Below, piece after piece: positions 12,245-22,645 of a stretch of DNA of 64,000 nucleotides. The position numbers and the translations under genes are program-made. The stretch's first letter is position 1; each line of letters opens with the position of its first letter. Source of the DNA: Prorocentrum cordatum (Eukaryota; Sar; Dinophyceae; Prorocentrales; Prorocentraceae); the NCBI GenBank assembly GCA_963575745.1, contig CAUYUJ010011525.1, positions 26,001 through 90,000 on the forward strand, in the 5' to 3' direction. The notes under the pieces are model-generated. The model saw only the letters and a program-made list of their open reading frames with translations, had not been told where the DNA came from and made no database searches.

Positions 12245-12800
12245 TCGTATGTAATTTGTGAGAGAGTCCTGAGCGTGAGCGCGACTCCTGGGTGCCTAAG
12301 TTTCGGGAGCGCGGCGCTTGAGTAAATTGCAGGAAATTCCAACGCAAGGGCGCTATTCGTCAGTAAATTGCAAGCAAGTCTCCAGCGAGAGCGCGATTCC
12401 AGAGCGACGGGAGAGCGATTCTTGTTTTCATTGTATGGAAGTTCCAAGCGAGAGCGCGGCTTCTGAATCACATGCGAGGAGGTCTCGGGAGGGAGCGAGG
12501 GTCTGGCTAAATTGTGAGGGCGTCTCAGGCGGGAGCCGTTGTTGCTGGAACCCGGGGGCCAGGGGCACAGCTTGAGCATCAAGATTTTATTTGACAGAAA
12601 ACAGGGTGCGAGCGTCGAGGGGCAAACTTTGATTCGGAAAAGACAGTATGCACCGGCGAGGGGGATCACCAATAATATTTGTTCAGAAGTGGGAGTTCAA
12701 CAACAACAACAACAACAGCAACAACAACAATAAATTTAAGACTCTTCGCGCCTATGTGCTCACGTGCCAATCAATCGGAGGTAAGGGGGTAAGATCGAAG
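12245..12800 (+). repeat. composite dispersed repeat, copy c
   Basis: Head modules GAGAGCGCGATTC and GTCTCAGGCGGGAGC, then a body with GGTGCGAGCGTCGAGGGGC, an AAC run (12701-12732) and TTTAAGACTCTTCGC. The tail is cut short at about 12790. Confidence 0.75.
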
Positions 12801-12889
12801 TGGAACGGAGGGCCCCCCTACCAGGAAATCGGTTTCGGTTTTGTGTTCGTGCGTGCGGCGCGTGCGGGCGAGGCGAAGATGCGTGGGCG

Positions 12890-13070
12890 GGCAAGAAGAA
12901 AGTCTCCTCCTGCTGAGGCGCGGCCGGACCAAACGATTCCTTTCCAAGGGCCGGTGGCCTGCGGTGTCCCGCCGGTGTCCCGCCTCCGGCTGGGGCGCGG
13001 CCGGACCAAATGATTCCTTTCCGGGGACCGGTGGCCCGCGGTGTCCCGCCGGTCTCCCGTCGGTGTCCCA
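12890..13070 (+). repeat. 77-bp tandem duplication
   Basis: GCGCGGCCGGACCAAA occurs at 12918 and 12995 with matching downstream sequence (CGATTCCTTTCC, then GGTGTCCCGCCGG). Confidence 0.8.
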
Positions 13071-13550
13071 ATGGTGATGATGATGATGATGATGATGATG
13101 ATGGTGATGTCGATGATGTTGGTGATGATGTTATTGATGATGGTGATGGTGGTGATGATGATGGTGTCCCGGGGATGATGTTGACGATGTCGATGATGAT
13201 GTTGATGATGTTGGTGATGGTGGTGATGATGATTGTGTCATGATGATGATGTTGACGGTGATGATGTTGTTGATGATGATGGTGGTGGCCCGATGATGAT
13301 GATGATGTTGATGATCCTGATGATGTTGATGCTGATGAGATGGTGACGGGATGATGACGAAGATGATGATGATGGTGTCCCGGTGATGATGATGACGTTG
13401 ATGGTGATGTTGTTGACGATGATGGGGATGATGATGATGGTGTCTGGATGATAGTGATGATGTTGATGATGACGATGACGATGACGGTGTCCCGATGATG
13501 CTGATGTTGATGATGACGACGAGGACGAGGCGATGATGTTGATTCTACAG
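13070..13550 (+). repeat. (GAT)n-rich tract with GGTGTCCCG spacers
   Basis: GATGAT and GTTGAT runs are interrupted at intervals by GGTGTCCCGATGATG-like spacers. The same composition returns at 15480-15930. Confidence 0.88.
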
Positions 13551-13582
13551 GCTTACGCCACATCCGCCGACCCCTTCTGTGA

Positions 13583-14050
13583 GTGTTGCGAGGCCAGGAG
13601 TTTGTGGCCAGCGGCGTCTTGTGTGAGGGTGCGGTGTCGCGCGCGGGTGGTGGCAGATACGCACGGGGTCCAAATGTTTGCGTGATGCCAGTGGTCTGGG
13701 GCGTGTTTTGCGAACGCCTTGCGTGCTGTGCACCCGGGTGCAGGGTGTCCTTCTGGGAGGTCGGCCTTTCGACCCGCAACCAAGTGGAGGACCACCGGAA
13801 GACGAAAGGAGCAAGAGTGGTGTGCGGAAGCTGTGATCAGCGAGGCATCACCGCGAAAGATGTGGCAGATGAGTCGAAACGGGTGAAGAGGCTGTCGACG
13901 TTCGCAGCGCGAACTAAACAGTTCGCGCGGCAGCAGCACATTAGCGCCGAGCAAGATAGTGAGCACTTCACGAGGAAGAGCAAGGCTGTCTGCGCGGAGT
14001 GCATTGCAGTTGGCTTTACGGCTCGCAATACGGAAGCGTCTGGGGTCTTT
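13583..14050 (+). pseudogene. fragment with two CxxC-G-T motifs
   Basis: The open frame from 13583 encodes CGSCDQRGITAKDV (about 13822-13863) and, some 55 residues later, CAECIAVGFTARN (about 13997-14035). Repeated CxxC...GxTxxD/N motifs are, from memory, common in uncharacterised dinoflagellate proteins, so this is probably a degraded piece of such a gene. After 14040 the frame runs into a minisatellite and has no further sense. The function is unknown. The first Met is arbitrary and no splice sites were established. Confidence 0.35.
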
Positions 14051-15335
14051 TGGGGGCCTCCTGGGGGCCTTTTTGAGGGCTCCGTGAGGCGTCTTGGCGG
14101 CCTCTTGGGGGCCTGTGGCGGCCTCTTGGGGCACTCTTGGGGCCCCCTGGGGCTCGTTGGGGCGGGCCCCTCTTGGTGCCGTCTTGGAGCCTTCTTGGGC
14201 CGTCTTGGGGACCTCTTGGGCCGTCTTGGGGCCATTTTGGGCCGTCGTGGGGCCGTCTTGGGGGCCTCTTGGGCCGTCTTGGGGCGGTCTTCGGGGCCTC
14301 TTGGGCCGTCTTGGAGCGTCGGAAAGCCCACAAGGCGAATTTGTGAAACAGCATACGTTTTACGAAAGACATGAGCAAATTTCTGCGTTTAGGGACCCTC
14401 TTGGGACGTATCTTGGAGGCCTTTTGGGGGCGTCTCGGGCCATCTGGAGACCATCTCGGGTGTGTTTGATCGCTCTTGGACCGTCTGGGACCATGTTGAG
14501 CTCTCTTGGAAGCACTTGGAGCGTTCCTGGAGCGCTCTTGGGGCCGTCTTCGGGGCTTTCTTGGGCCGTCTTCGGCGCCTCTTGAGCCGTCTTGGGGCCT
14601 CTTGGGCTGTCTTGGGGCCCTCTTGGAGGCTTGTTGGACCGTCTTGGGGCGGACTTGGGGGCTTCTTGCGCCGTCTGGGAGCATCGGAAAGGCCAAAAGG
14701 CGAATTTGTGAAACATGTACGTTTCACGAAGGGAGCGGGTGAATTTTTTGCGTCTAGAGGCCCTTTTGGGACGCATCTTGGATGCCTCTTGGGGGCATCT
14801 TGGGCCGTCTGGAGGCCATCTGCGGTGTCTTTGATCGCTCTTGGACCGTGTGGGACCATATTGAGCTCTCTTGCGAGCCACTTGGAGCGCTCCTGGAACA
14901 CTCTTGGGGCCGTCTTCGGGGCCCTTTTGGGCCGTCTTGGACGCGTCTTGAGCCGTCTTGGGGCCCTCTTGGGCTATCTTTGGGCCCTCTTGCAGGCTTC
15001 TTTGGCCGTCTTGGGGCGGTATTGGGGGCCTCTTGGGCCGTCTGGGAGCATCGGAAAGCCCAGAAGGCGAACTTGTGAAGAATTGTACGTTTTACGAAGG
15101 GAATGGGCCAATTTTTGCGTCTAGGGACCCTCATTGGGACGCATCTTGGAGGCCTCTTGGGGCCTCGTGGGGACCTCTTGGGCCGTCTAGGAGGCCTCTT
15201 AGCCCGTCTTTGGGCCATCTTGGGCGTCTTGGAGCGCTCGTTTGGCGTCTCGGGGCCCTCGGGGCCGTCTTGGAGGCCTCTTGGGGCCTTCTTGGCTCGT
15301 CTTTAGGCCCTCTTGGGTCCGGAAAAGCCTCGTGG
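14040..15335 (+). repeat. 10.5-bp TTGG minisatellite with 363-bp higher-order repeat
   Basis: Modules such as GCCGTCTTGG and GGGCCTCTTGG alternate at 10 and 11 bases for over 1.2 kb. A higher unit, marked by GGAAAG..AAGGCGAA.TTGTGAA and an ACGAA sequence, occurs near 14327, 14690 and 15053, 363 bp apart. On the minus strand it reads as Pro/Arg/Lys-rich 7-residue repeats and on the plus strand as Gly/Leu-rich. Neither is likely to be translated. Confidence 0.88.
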
Positions 15336-15480
15336 TGCGCTCGCGCCGGGCCGGGGGGGTGCGCTCGCGCCAGGCCGGGGGGGGGGTCAAATCTCCGGTT
15401 TGGGGTCCCTGGGGGGGGTTATGTGGGGGGAACTATCTCACACGCCTAGAGACCCACAAGGGGTCGGCGGATTTGGTTGA
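15335..15480. other. G-rich spacer
   Basis: GCGCTCGCGCCGGGCCGGGGGGG occurs in two near copies (about 15338-15390), followed by G tracts. No gene. Confidence 0.5.
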
Positions 15481-16160
15481 TGGTGGCCCGATGATGATGG
15501 TGATGCGGATGTTGATGATGATGGCGTCCGGATGATGATGATGGTGGTGATGTTGGTGGTCACGATGACGATGGCGTCCCAATGATGGTGATGATGTTGT
15601 TGATGATGAGGATGTTGTTGATGATGATGGTGTCCCGATGATGTTGATGATGATGGTGGTGCTGATGTTGCTTATGCTGGTGATGGTGAGATGATGATGA
15701 TGGTGGTATTCCGATGATAATGGTGATAATGGTGTCCCGATGTTGATGTTGATGATGATGATGGTGGCGATGACGGTGTCCCGATGATGATGACGATTGT
15801 GATGGTGATGATGTTGATGCTGATGGTGGTAAGGTGATGGTGGTGGTGATGGTGTCCCGATGATGATGATGATGATGATGTTGATGACGTTGATGACGAT
15901 GATGTTGATAATGATGATGACGTTGATGGTGAGATCGATTGTGATATCGCTGGAGAGACCGATAGTGATACTGAATGTGAGATCGATTGTAAGATCGATA
16001 GTGAGACCGATACTGATATCGATTGTGAGATCGATAGTCAGATCGATTGTGAGATCGATCGAATGAAATAGATCGAGTGATATCGATTGTGAAATCGTCG
16101 GGTTGGATCGATCGAGCGAGACCGATAGTGAGATCGATAGTGATATCGGTAGTGAGACCG
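15480..16160 (+). repeat. (GAT)n tract passing into GATCGATAGTGA repeats
   Basis: GATGATGGTGTCCC-type repeats to about 15930, then GAGATCGATTGTGAGATCGA modules to 16160. The minus strand reads as Arg-Ser/His-rich low complexity. Confidence 0.9.
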
Positions 16161-16214
16161 ATCAAGTGAGACGTTGGTTCCTCCCCCCCCCGAGCCTCCT
16201 TATCACCCGAACGG

Positions 16215-16310
16215 TGGTCGTATAGGTACATTTCCCAAACCCTCGGTACCCGCCCTCGTCGTCTTCGATCGTACCCCTTTGGGGGCATATTTTCCTTACC
16301 TGCCACGCGT
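16215..16310 (+). repeat. composite dispersed repeat, tail only
   Basis: TCCCAAACCCTCGGTACCCG, CGTCTTCGATCGTACCCC and TTTGGGGGCATATTTTCC match the tail at 11772-11850. Confidence 0.75.
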
Positions 16311-16585
16311 ATTTGATGCAGCCCCCTAAACAAGGGAAGAAAGGACGGGTGAAAGGGGGATGTGAGAAGAATTGAGCACGAGACTAATTAGCAGGAGAGA
16401 GGCAAGGAACAGAAAACAAGTGGTATAACCAAGCGGGCAGATTGGGTGGGCAGACCCATAGCGGGCAGGTCGGGAAGGCGGGCCCAAGCGACGAGGTCGA
16501 GCAGGCGGGTTGCTGAAGCGTGGGTCCTGCATGGATCGCGAGGAAATCTCGAGCGATAACACGATTCCAAAGTAAATCGTGAGAA
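16310..16585. other. unassigned; GGCGGGCAG-type modules
   Basis: GCGGGCAGATTGGGTGGGCAG-like imperfect repeats and single composite-head modules (GAGGAAATCTCGAGCGATAA). No gene. Confidence 0.45.
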
Positions 16586-17045
16586 AAACCAGCGTGGGCC
16601 ACGAAGGGCATAACATCCGAGGCCACAGAGGGCAGCGACGGGGCCGCTGAGGGCAGCAACGGGGCCACGAAGGGCAGTGAGGGGGCCACGAGTGGCGACA
16701 GCGGGGCCACGAAGGGCATGCATATGTGGCCACCGCGGGCGCGAACGAGCGGGGGCCACGAAAGGCATACATATATGGGGCCACGAAGGGCGACGAGGGG
16801 GCCACGAAAGGGAGCGAGGGGGTCACGAGGGCGACAGCGGGGCTACGAAGGGCATGCGTATGGGGCCACCACGGGCGCGAACGAGCGGGGCCACGAAGGG
16901 CATATAATGCGGGGCCACAAAAAGCAGCGACGGGGCCACTGAGGGCAGCAACGGGGCCACGAAGGGCAGCGAGCGAAGGCGACCGCGGAACCAGTACCGG
17001 CAGCGAGGGGCATCGAAAGCGGGCGAAGGGCAGCGAGCGGCGACA
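16585..17045 (+). repeat. GGGGCCACGAAGGGC minisatellite, array 2
   Basis: About eighteen modules of 20-26 bp, as in the array at 12060-12240. Two longer subunits containing CATATATGGGGCCACGAAGG-like sequence are inserted. Confidence 0.88.
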
Positions 17046-17149
17046 GCAGTCATTAACGGGTTGGTCGGGCGGGCAGGCCCCGACGGGCGTGTCGAGCGGG
17101 CGGGTCGTTGACGCGTGAGTCCTGCTTGAACCACGAGGCAATATGTAGC

Positions 17150-17486
17150 GGGGGCGCGATTCCTGAATGTCGAGGACCGGCATCTGGATAGATTGTGAGG
17201 AAATTTCAAACGAAGCAGTTCGGTGGCAATTTGCGAGTAAGTCCCAAGCGAGAGCGCGATTCTATAATACGATTCTATAGTACATTGTCAGGAAGTTTCA
17301 GGCTGGAGCCGCGGTTCGGCGGTAAATTGCTAGAAAGTCCAAAGCGAGAGCGCGATTCTTCAATACAGTGTGAGGAAGATTCAGGCGGGAACCATTGTTG
17401 TTGTAGTCCTGAAGAGCAACAACGCAGTTTGTTCCGAACTCAAGTGGGAGGAAGTCTCAAGCGGGAGCGCCGTTCTTGAGTAATGT
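17150..17486 (+). repeat. composite dispersed repeat, head only (left flank of copia)
   Basis: GAGGAAGATTCAGGCGGGAA, AGTCCAAAGCGAGAGCGCG and similar modules run up to the 5' LTR. The rest of the family pattern follows the 3' LTR at 23442, so the retrotransposon appears to sit inside a copy of this repeat. Confidence 0.7.
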
Positions 17487-17598
17487 TGTTCGGGATCTCG
17501 AGTGATTCGGGCGCCATCAATCCGTAGCATACCCGCAGGCCCTTTTGCTCGAGAGCCCCAAGATACGTTTTCTCCACGCATCCGCGTAACTTCCGCCA
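17487..17598 (+). repeat. 5' LTR of copia element
   Basis: Starts TGTTCGGGATCTCGAG and ends AACTTCCGCCA, giving the usual TG...CA ends. Matched by 23336-23441. Confidence 0.88.
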
Positions 17599-17610
17599 TG
17601 GTAGCGGAGC
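17599..17610 (+). other. primer-binding site for initiator Met tRNA
   Basis: TGGTAGCGGAGC directly abuts the 5' LTR and matches the classical copia primer site TGGTATCAGAGC at 10 of 12 bases. It would prime minus-strand cDNA synthesis. Confidence 0.75.
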
Positions 17611-17671
17611 GTGGTTCTGCGGTGAACTGCGCAGATCAGATCCACGGGAATATTGAGGACGCGCGCTGCCC

Positions 17672-18577
17672 ATGACAGCGGCGCCCAGAGAGCAGCTGGT
17701 GGATTGCAGAGGCGACATCGAGCTGCCTGAGTTCAGTGGCAGAGATGAGCTCTGGCCCAGCTGGCCCATCAAAGCCCACGCGTTCTTCGCGCCGATGGGC
17801 TGGGACGACCTCATCGACAACGTTGAGGCCCAGCCAACGCTCGCGGTGGACAACGTCAGCATGGGCGAGCGCGCGGTAGCGACGTGCAAGCCGCCGCATG
17901 GCATGCTGATCACCAAGACCCAGCGCAAGGCGCTGGCGATGGTTACGCTCGCATGCAGGCACGAGGGTTTCGTTGCCTGGCGGGCGATCAAGAACGAGTA
18001 CGAGCCTGGGGTGGGCAACAGGTTCGCGACCATGCTCAGCGGCCTGCTCAACCCGAGGTGGGACGACCAGAAGCCGTTCGCTGACCAGCTCGTTGACTGG
18101 GACAACGACGCGGCGAGGGTCGTCATGCAGGCGGGGAAGGACTTCGGAGATGAGTTACGCATCGCCACGCTGCTCGCCCATAGCCCCGAGCCGTGCAAGA
18201 CCGTGCTGCGCAGCGCTTCGACGGCTGCCAAGGTCTCGCATATGGCGCTGAGGACCCACCTGAGAGAGTGGATGGCGTCGGGACAGGTATTCGCCGCTAG
18301 CGGCGCGGTAGATCAAGGCGCGGCGCCGCTGGAGATCGGTGCGATCTCGGGCCATGCCCTGCCGCAACAGCCTTGGCCCAAGCGCAAGGGCGACAAGTCG
18401 GGAGGCGGCAAGGGCGACAAGGTGAGCGGCAACGGCGACAAGGGCGGAAAAGGCAGCAATAAGGGAATCAAGAATGACAAGCTCCCGGGCAGCTACCCCT
18501 CCAAGTTCGAGGGAACTTGCAACTGGCGCCAATAGCAGGGGCACAAGGAGAAGGACTGCCGGCACAAGGCGGCCGGC
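17672..18577 (+). pseudogene. gag: copia gag with broken zinc knuckle
   Basis: About 287 residues from the Met at 17672 to a TAG at 18533, then the same frame continues. The N-terminal half has the helical capsid pattern of copia Gag (LPEFSGRDELWPSW early; WRAIKNEYEPG in the middle). The C-terminal part is Lys/Gly-rich (GDKSGGGKGDK), typical of the nucleocapsid end. The zinc knuckle expected as C-x2-C-x4-H-x4-C reads C-N-W-R, then the stop, then QGHKEKDC: the second Cys is Arg and the stop falls inside the knuckle. The product would form the particle core. Recognition is by pattern and by position upstream of the protease. Confidence 0.82.
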
Positions 18578-19190
18578 ATGCCACGGGCGCCGTCGGCGGC
18601 GCCCCCGAAGGCGGCCGCGGCCCAGCGGGCCCCCGCGGGCGCTGCGGGCCAGAGGACCGTGAGGGCGGTGGCTGCGGGCCCCGACGGCGACGAGGTCGGT
18701 TGGGCCTTTGGAGTCAGGAGCTCCGTCGGAGGCTGCATCAGGGAGGAGCGCAGGGGGCTCATCCTCGCAGACAGCGGCAGCGACGAGCACCTCTGCGGCC
18801 AGGCGTTCGGAGCACAGCGCCCAACGGTCCAGGGGGGCCCCGCTGCGCCCAAGCTCACCACGGTGAGCGGCCAGAGGCTTGGTACCGAGGGGCTTCGTAG
18901 GATCCCGATGGTCGTCGGCGGCGAGAAGGGTCGCCAGCCATGCCTGAGGAACTTCAGAGTGAGCAACGACCTCGCCCCTCAGGGCGCGGTGCTCAGCCTC
19001 GGGAAGCTAGCGCGCGAGCAGTTCAGGTTTGTCCTTGGGGAGAGCGACCCGCGCGCCGTGAACCTCAAGACGGGCGAGCGGGCGGACGCGAAGTCAGTCG
19101 GCAATGCGTCCTACTTCGCTGCGCAGATCCACGACATGATGGACGTGGCCAAGCTCGCAGCATGCCCCGCCCGGGTCGCTGCAGCTGGCG
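18578..19190 (+). pseudogene. copia aspartic protease and spacer
   Basis: Same frame as gag after the TAG. ILADSGSDEHLC (about 18758-18795) is the D-S-G active-site signature of retroviral-type aspartic proteases, which cut the polyprotein. Conserved neighbours LRNFRVSNDLAPQGAVLSLG and FRFVLGES follow, as in copia protease to pre-integrase regions. An Ala/Pro/Gln-rich low-complexity stretch (19190-19420) then leads to a frame change. Confidence 0.78.
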
Positions 19191-19429
19191 CCGCGGGAGC
19201 TCCGTGGGGGACGGCGCGAGGAGAGGGCCCTCCGCCGCGCCCAGGAGCTCGAGGGTCGCGTGACCCAGCGCCACCAGAGGCAGGAGCTGCGCCACCACAG
19301 GCGCAGGCGGCGGCGGCACCACCCCCCAGGGCGCAGGAGGCGGCGGCGCCCGCGCAGGGTCAGGAGGCACCTGCGGCGGCACAGCCGCCGGGGCGGTCAT
19401 GCCTCGGGGGGCTTGGACCAAGCTCGAGG

Positions 19430-20560
19430 ATCGACGCCGCGCAGAAACGCCTCAAAGAAATACGCCCCGTACTACGGGACCAAGGCTCAGTGCTGGGCAC
19501 GGCTCGTCGAGTACGATAGCAGACGCAAGGCGAGGGCGGCGACGGGTGATTTCCGCGAGCTAAGGCGCGAGGAGATGAGGCGTCAGGCGGAGTCGGGACA
19601 GGCGGCGAAGCCGACCTCGTTCCCCGACGTCCGCGAGCCGACGCCAGAGGAGAGACGGGGCCGCGAGGGGAACCAGCACTGCCCGCCGAGTCGCCGGTGC
19701 GAGCACTGTCAGATGGGACGCGGGCGCGACAGGCCCCGCGAGCTGCTAGACGCGGAGGTGGAACGCCTCCCCGCGATCGGGCTTGACCTGGCCTTATTCA
19801 AGGGCGAGGCGGCTGACGCCGTGGGGGCGGGCCCCCGCGCCGAGGATGGCCAGGGACAGGACGAGGTGGTGGCGCTGGTGATCGCGGACGCCGACATGGG
19901 TGCCATGGGGGGCGCCCCGAAGCCTGACCGACGCGCCGACCCCTACACGGCGGCAGCCACTGCGGCGCTCATCAAGAGCCTGTTTTATCAGAAGGTTACT
20001 GAAGGCCACGCCACGAGGACGCCATGATGGACCCGGCCAACAAGGTCGAGGCGGAGCTGCCCAACCGTGTGGTCGTGAGACCTGTACCTACGTTCAGCTC
20101 CCAGTCGAACCCATCCGAGAATGCCAATGGCATCATCCAGGCGCAATTCCGCACGAGCAGGAGCGCTCTGGAGGCACGACTGGGGGCCAGGGTCCGACCA
20201 GGCACGGCCATGTACAAGTGGCTGCAACGCCACGCGGGCTTGGCATGCACCAACCTGAGGATCAAGGCGAGCGGCCGCACAGCACATGAGGACCTCTACG
20301 GCCGCGCCTACACCAGGGAGATGGCCACCCCAGGGGAGTCCGTCCTGGCGCGCCCACCTAGTGGCAAGAATCGCAGGGCGATGGGCAAGGTGCACCACAA
20401 GGATGACATGGGCTTCGCGAGGGCGGCATGGCTAGGGAAGAGCTACGACACCGACGAGCACATATGCGCCCTCGAGACGGGTGAGCTAGTCACGACGAGG
20501 ACCGTCAATAGGCTGCCCGAAGAACGGAGGTTCAACCGCACCGCCGTGGCGGCGATCACG
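19430..20560 (+). pseudogene. copia integrase, two frames
   Basis: The first part (to about 20020) has a zinc-binding tail HCPPSRRCEHCQMGRGRDRP (19676-19735) and IGLDLALF, which places the first catalytic Asp (about 19785). The second part, in another frame from about 20024, contains FSSQSNPSENANGII with the catalytic Glu (about 20118), then the expected GRTAHEDLYGR and ESVLARPP blocks. The middle Asp should lie at the frame break near 20010 and is not readable. The enzyme would insert cDNA into the genome. The frameshift and later stop make it non-functional. Confidence 0.8.
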
Positions 20561-21211
20561 CACATGCCATGGCAGCGCCGAGGGCAGGGCGCAGTCCCGC
20601 GCGGGATCGAGCCTATCGTTACGCCCCCTCCCGCTGCGGACGCATACGTGGCGGCGCAAGAGGCAGCTGCGACTCAGCCAGACTCCAGCGCTGCTGCCCA
20701 GTCCACTGGGGCCGCCCATGGCGGCGGGCCAGCAGCCCAGACGGGCGCGCCCATGGCGGCGCCCTCGGCAGACGCGCCAGGCGGCGCCGAGGCGGTCGCT
20801 GGGGACAGGCAGGCGGGGCCAGCGACTCAGACGTCGGCTGGAGGCGGCGCTGGGGACGACACCCCCAGGACACCGAGGGCCGCGGCACCAGCGAGTGCAC
20901 CCCCGCTGACGCCCCCGATAGGTCGATCGCCGAAGCGACCTTCGGAGGAGGGTGACAACCGAGGCATTGTTGCGAGGTCCCGAGTTAGCGGAGTAGCAGC
21001 TGAGCAATGTGATGACGTTCGGCTTGACTTCCTGCAGATCCTCAGGGACATGGATGCCCCTGGCTCCCACGATGCATCGGACTCGCAATTGGTCGAGGGT
21101 TCCACCAAACGGGCCCTCGACGGCCTGAAGCAGCACGGGGTGGGCGAGCTCGCCGAACGGAGCGAGGCCGCCGGCAAGAGGATCAGCGCCCGCTGGGACC
21201 ATGTCTACTAG
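20560..21211 (+). pseudogene. Ala/Pro-rich linker between integrase and RT
   Basis: The same open frame continues through an Ala/Gln/Gly/Pro-rich linker (20600-20900) and an acidic/basic segment, to a TAG at 21209. After it the frame goes on as WDANLGSRIAKSRYVAREFK, the start of reverse transcriptase, so the stop interrupts the polyprotein and does not end it. Confidence 0.7.
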
Positions 21212-21960
21212 TGGGACGCGAACCTCGGAAGCAGGATCGCTAAGTCAAGGTACGTCGCGCGAGAGTTTAAGCGGCAGGAGTACCGCGACGACCTCTTCGC
21301 GCCAGGGAGCAGCATGGCCGACAGTCGAGTGGCGGGCCGCTACGTGGCTCTGAAGAACGGATGGCCCACCTTCACCGTTGACGCGGAGGACGCGTACTAC
21401 CATGTCCCCGAGGAGGAGGACGCGCGGGCCGAGTGCCCACCCGAAGTCCTGGAAGAGTGCCGCGCGAAGGGCGACACTGAGGACTGCGCTTGGCAGCTCG
21501 CGAAGCAGTTGCCAGGACGGCGCGCTGGAGGGAAGCGCTGGGTCGAGTTCGCCGCGGAGCAGCTCGTGGCCAGAGGCTTCGAGCGGTCACCGACCGCGCC
21601 CCAGTTCTTCTGGCACGCCGGCCCCCATGTCTGGTGGAGGTGCACATGGGCGACATGCACGGCGCAGCGCCTGGAGTCGCAGGGTCCGACTTCGCGCTGG
21701 ACCTGGACCGCGACACCAAGGTGAAGTGGCCAGGCTTACAGGGCGACGGTGCCGACTTCGAGTTTATCGAGTGGCGGCGCGCGCGAGAGGCCGACGCTAC
21801 CTACATTCAGCCCAACGAGAAGCACCTCACGAAGGCACTGGAGGCGCTAGGCCTTGAGGGGGGCAACCCGCGCGCCACCCCAGGGGTGGAGGCGCGCAGG
21901 ACAGGCAGGGATGACGCGCCCGACCTCAGCCCAGACGAGGCTAAGCTGTTCAGGAGCGTG
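21212..21960 (+). pseudogene. copia reverse transcriptase, inactive
   Basis: Motifs in order: SRYVAREFK, TVDAEDAYYHVPEEEDA (first catalytic Asp, about 21375-21420), QLPGRRAGGKRWVEFAAEQL, and then, after a frame change near 21640, VEVHMGDMHGAA where copia RT normally has a VDD core. The first Asp of that pair is Gly (GGC), so catalysis would be lost even with the frame restored. It would copy the RNA to DNA inside particles. Confidence 0.85.
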
Positions 21961-22640
21961 ACCATGTGCCTGCTGTTCTGCCTTCATGACCGCGAAGACG
22001 CTCAGTTCGACATTAACTACCAGACCTCGTGCATCTCATCGCCCCGTGAGGCGGACATGCGAGCCCTCAAGAGGCTGGCAAGGCACCTGAAGGGCACGAG
22101 GGACCTGGGCGCGAGGATGACCAAGCCCACCGCGCCGCGGGACATTGTCGACCTGGTCGCGTGGACGGACTCCGACTGGGCAGGCGGCACGAAGGAGCGG
22201 AAGAGCCAGACCAGCGTGCACATCACCGCGCGCGGGCGTCCAATGCTCGGGATCAGGCGTCGTCAAGACGCGCAGTCCCTTAGTAGATGCGAAGCCGAGT
22301 GGCACGCCGGCGCTCGAGGCCTCAGCGAGGGACTTGGGCTGAGGGCGCCCTTCACGCTCATGGGCTACAGCGTGCGCGTGAGCTGGCGATGCGACAGCTC
22401 GAGCGCGAGAGCGCTGTCGAGGCGTCAGGGCACTGGGCAGATCAAGCACCTTGCCACCAAGACGCTTTGGATACAGTAGTTGGCGGCCAAGAAGGTCATC
22501 ACCATCGAGTCCGTAGCTGGCGACGACAACCTGGCGAATCTCGGCGCAAAGGTGTTGCCGAGGACGCGCCTCGAGTGGCTCCGCGAGAGTTGCGGTTTGA
22601 AGGAGGTGCCCGTGCCGGGGACCTCGGGTAGCTGGAGTCG
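21960..22640 (+). pseudogene. copia RNase H and RT connection
   Basis: LVAWTDSDWAGGTKERKSQT (about 22150-22210) gives the first RNase H Asp. CEAEWHAGARGLSEGLGLR carries the Glu, and CDSSSARALSRRQGTGQIKH the later Asp. A TAG at 22477 stands between TLWIQ and LAAKK, where related elements read through, and the frame continues to about 22630 (DDNLANLGAKVLPRTRLEWL). It would degrade the RNA strand of the hybrid. Confidence 0.85.
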
Positions 22641-22645
22641 GGGCC

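Noticed and set aside
13837-14900. Pro/Arg/Lys-rich proteins with 7-residue repeats on the minus strand
   Set aside because: The 21-bp double module of the minisatellite creates them in several frames. No start, domain or end is convincing.
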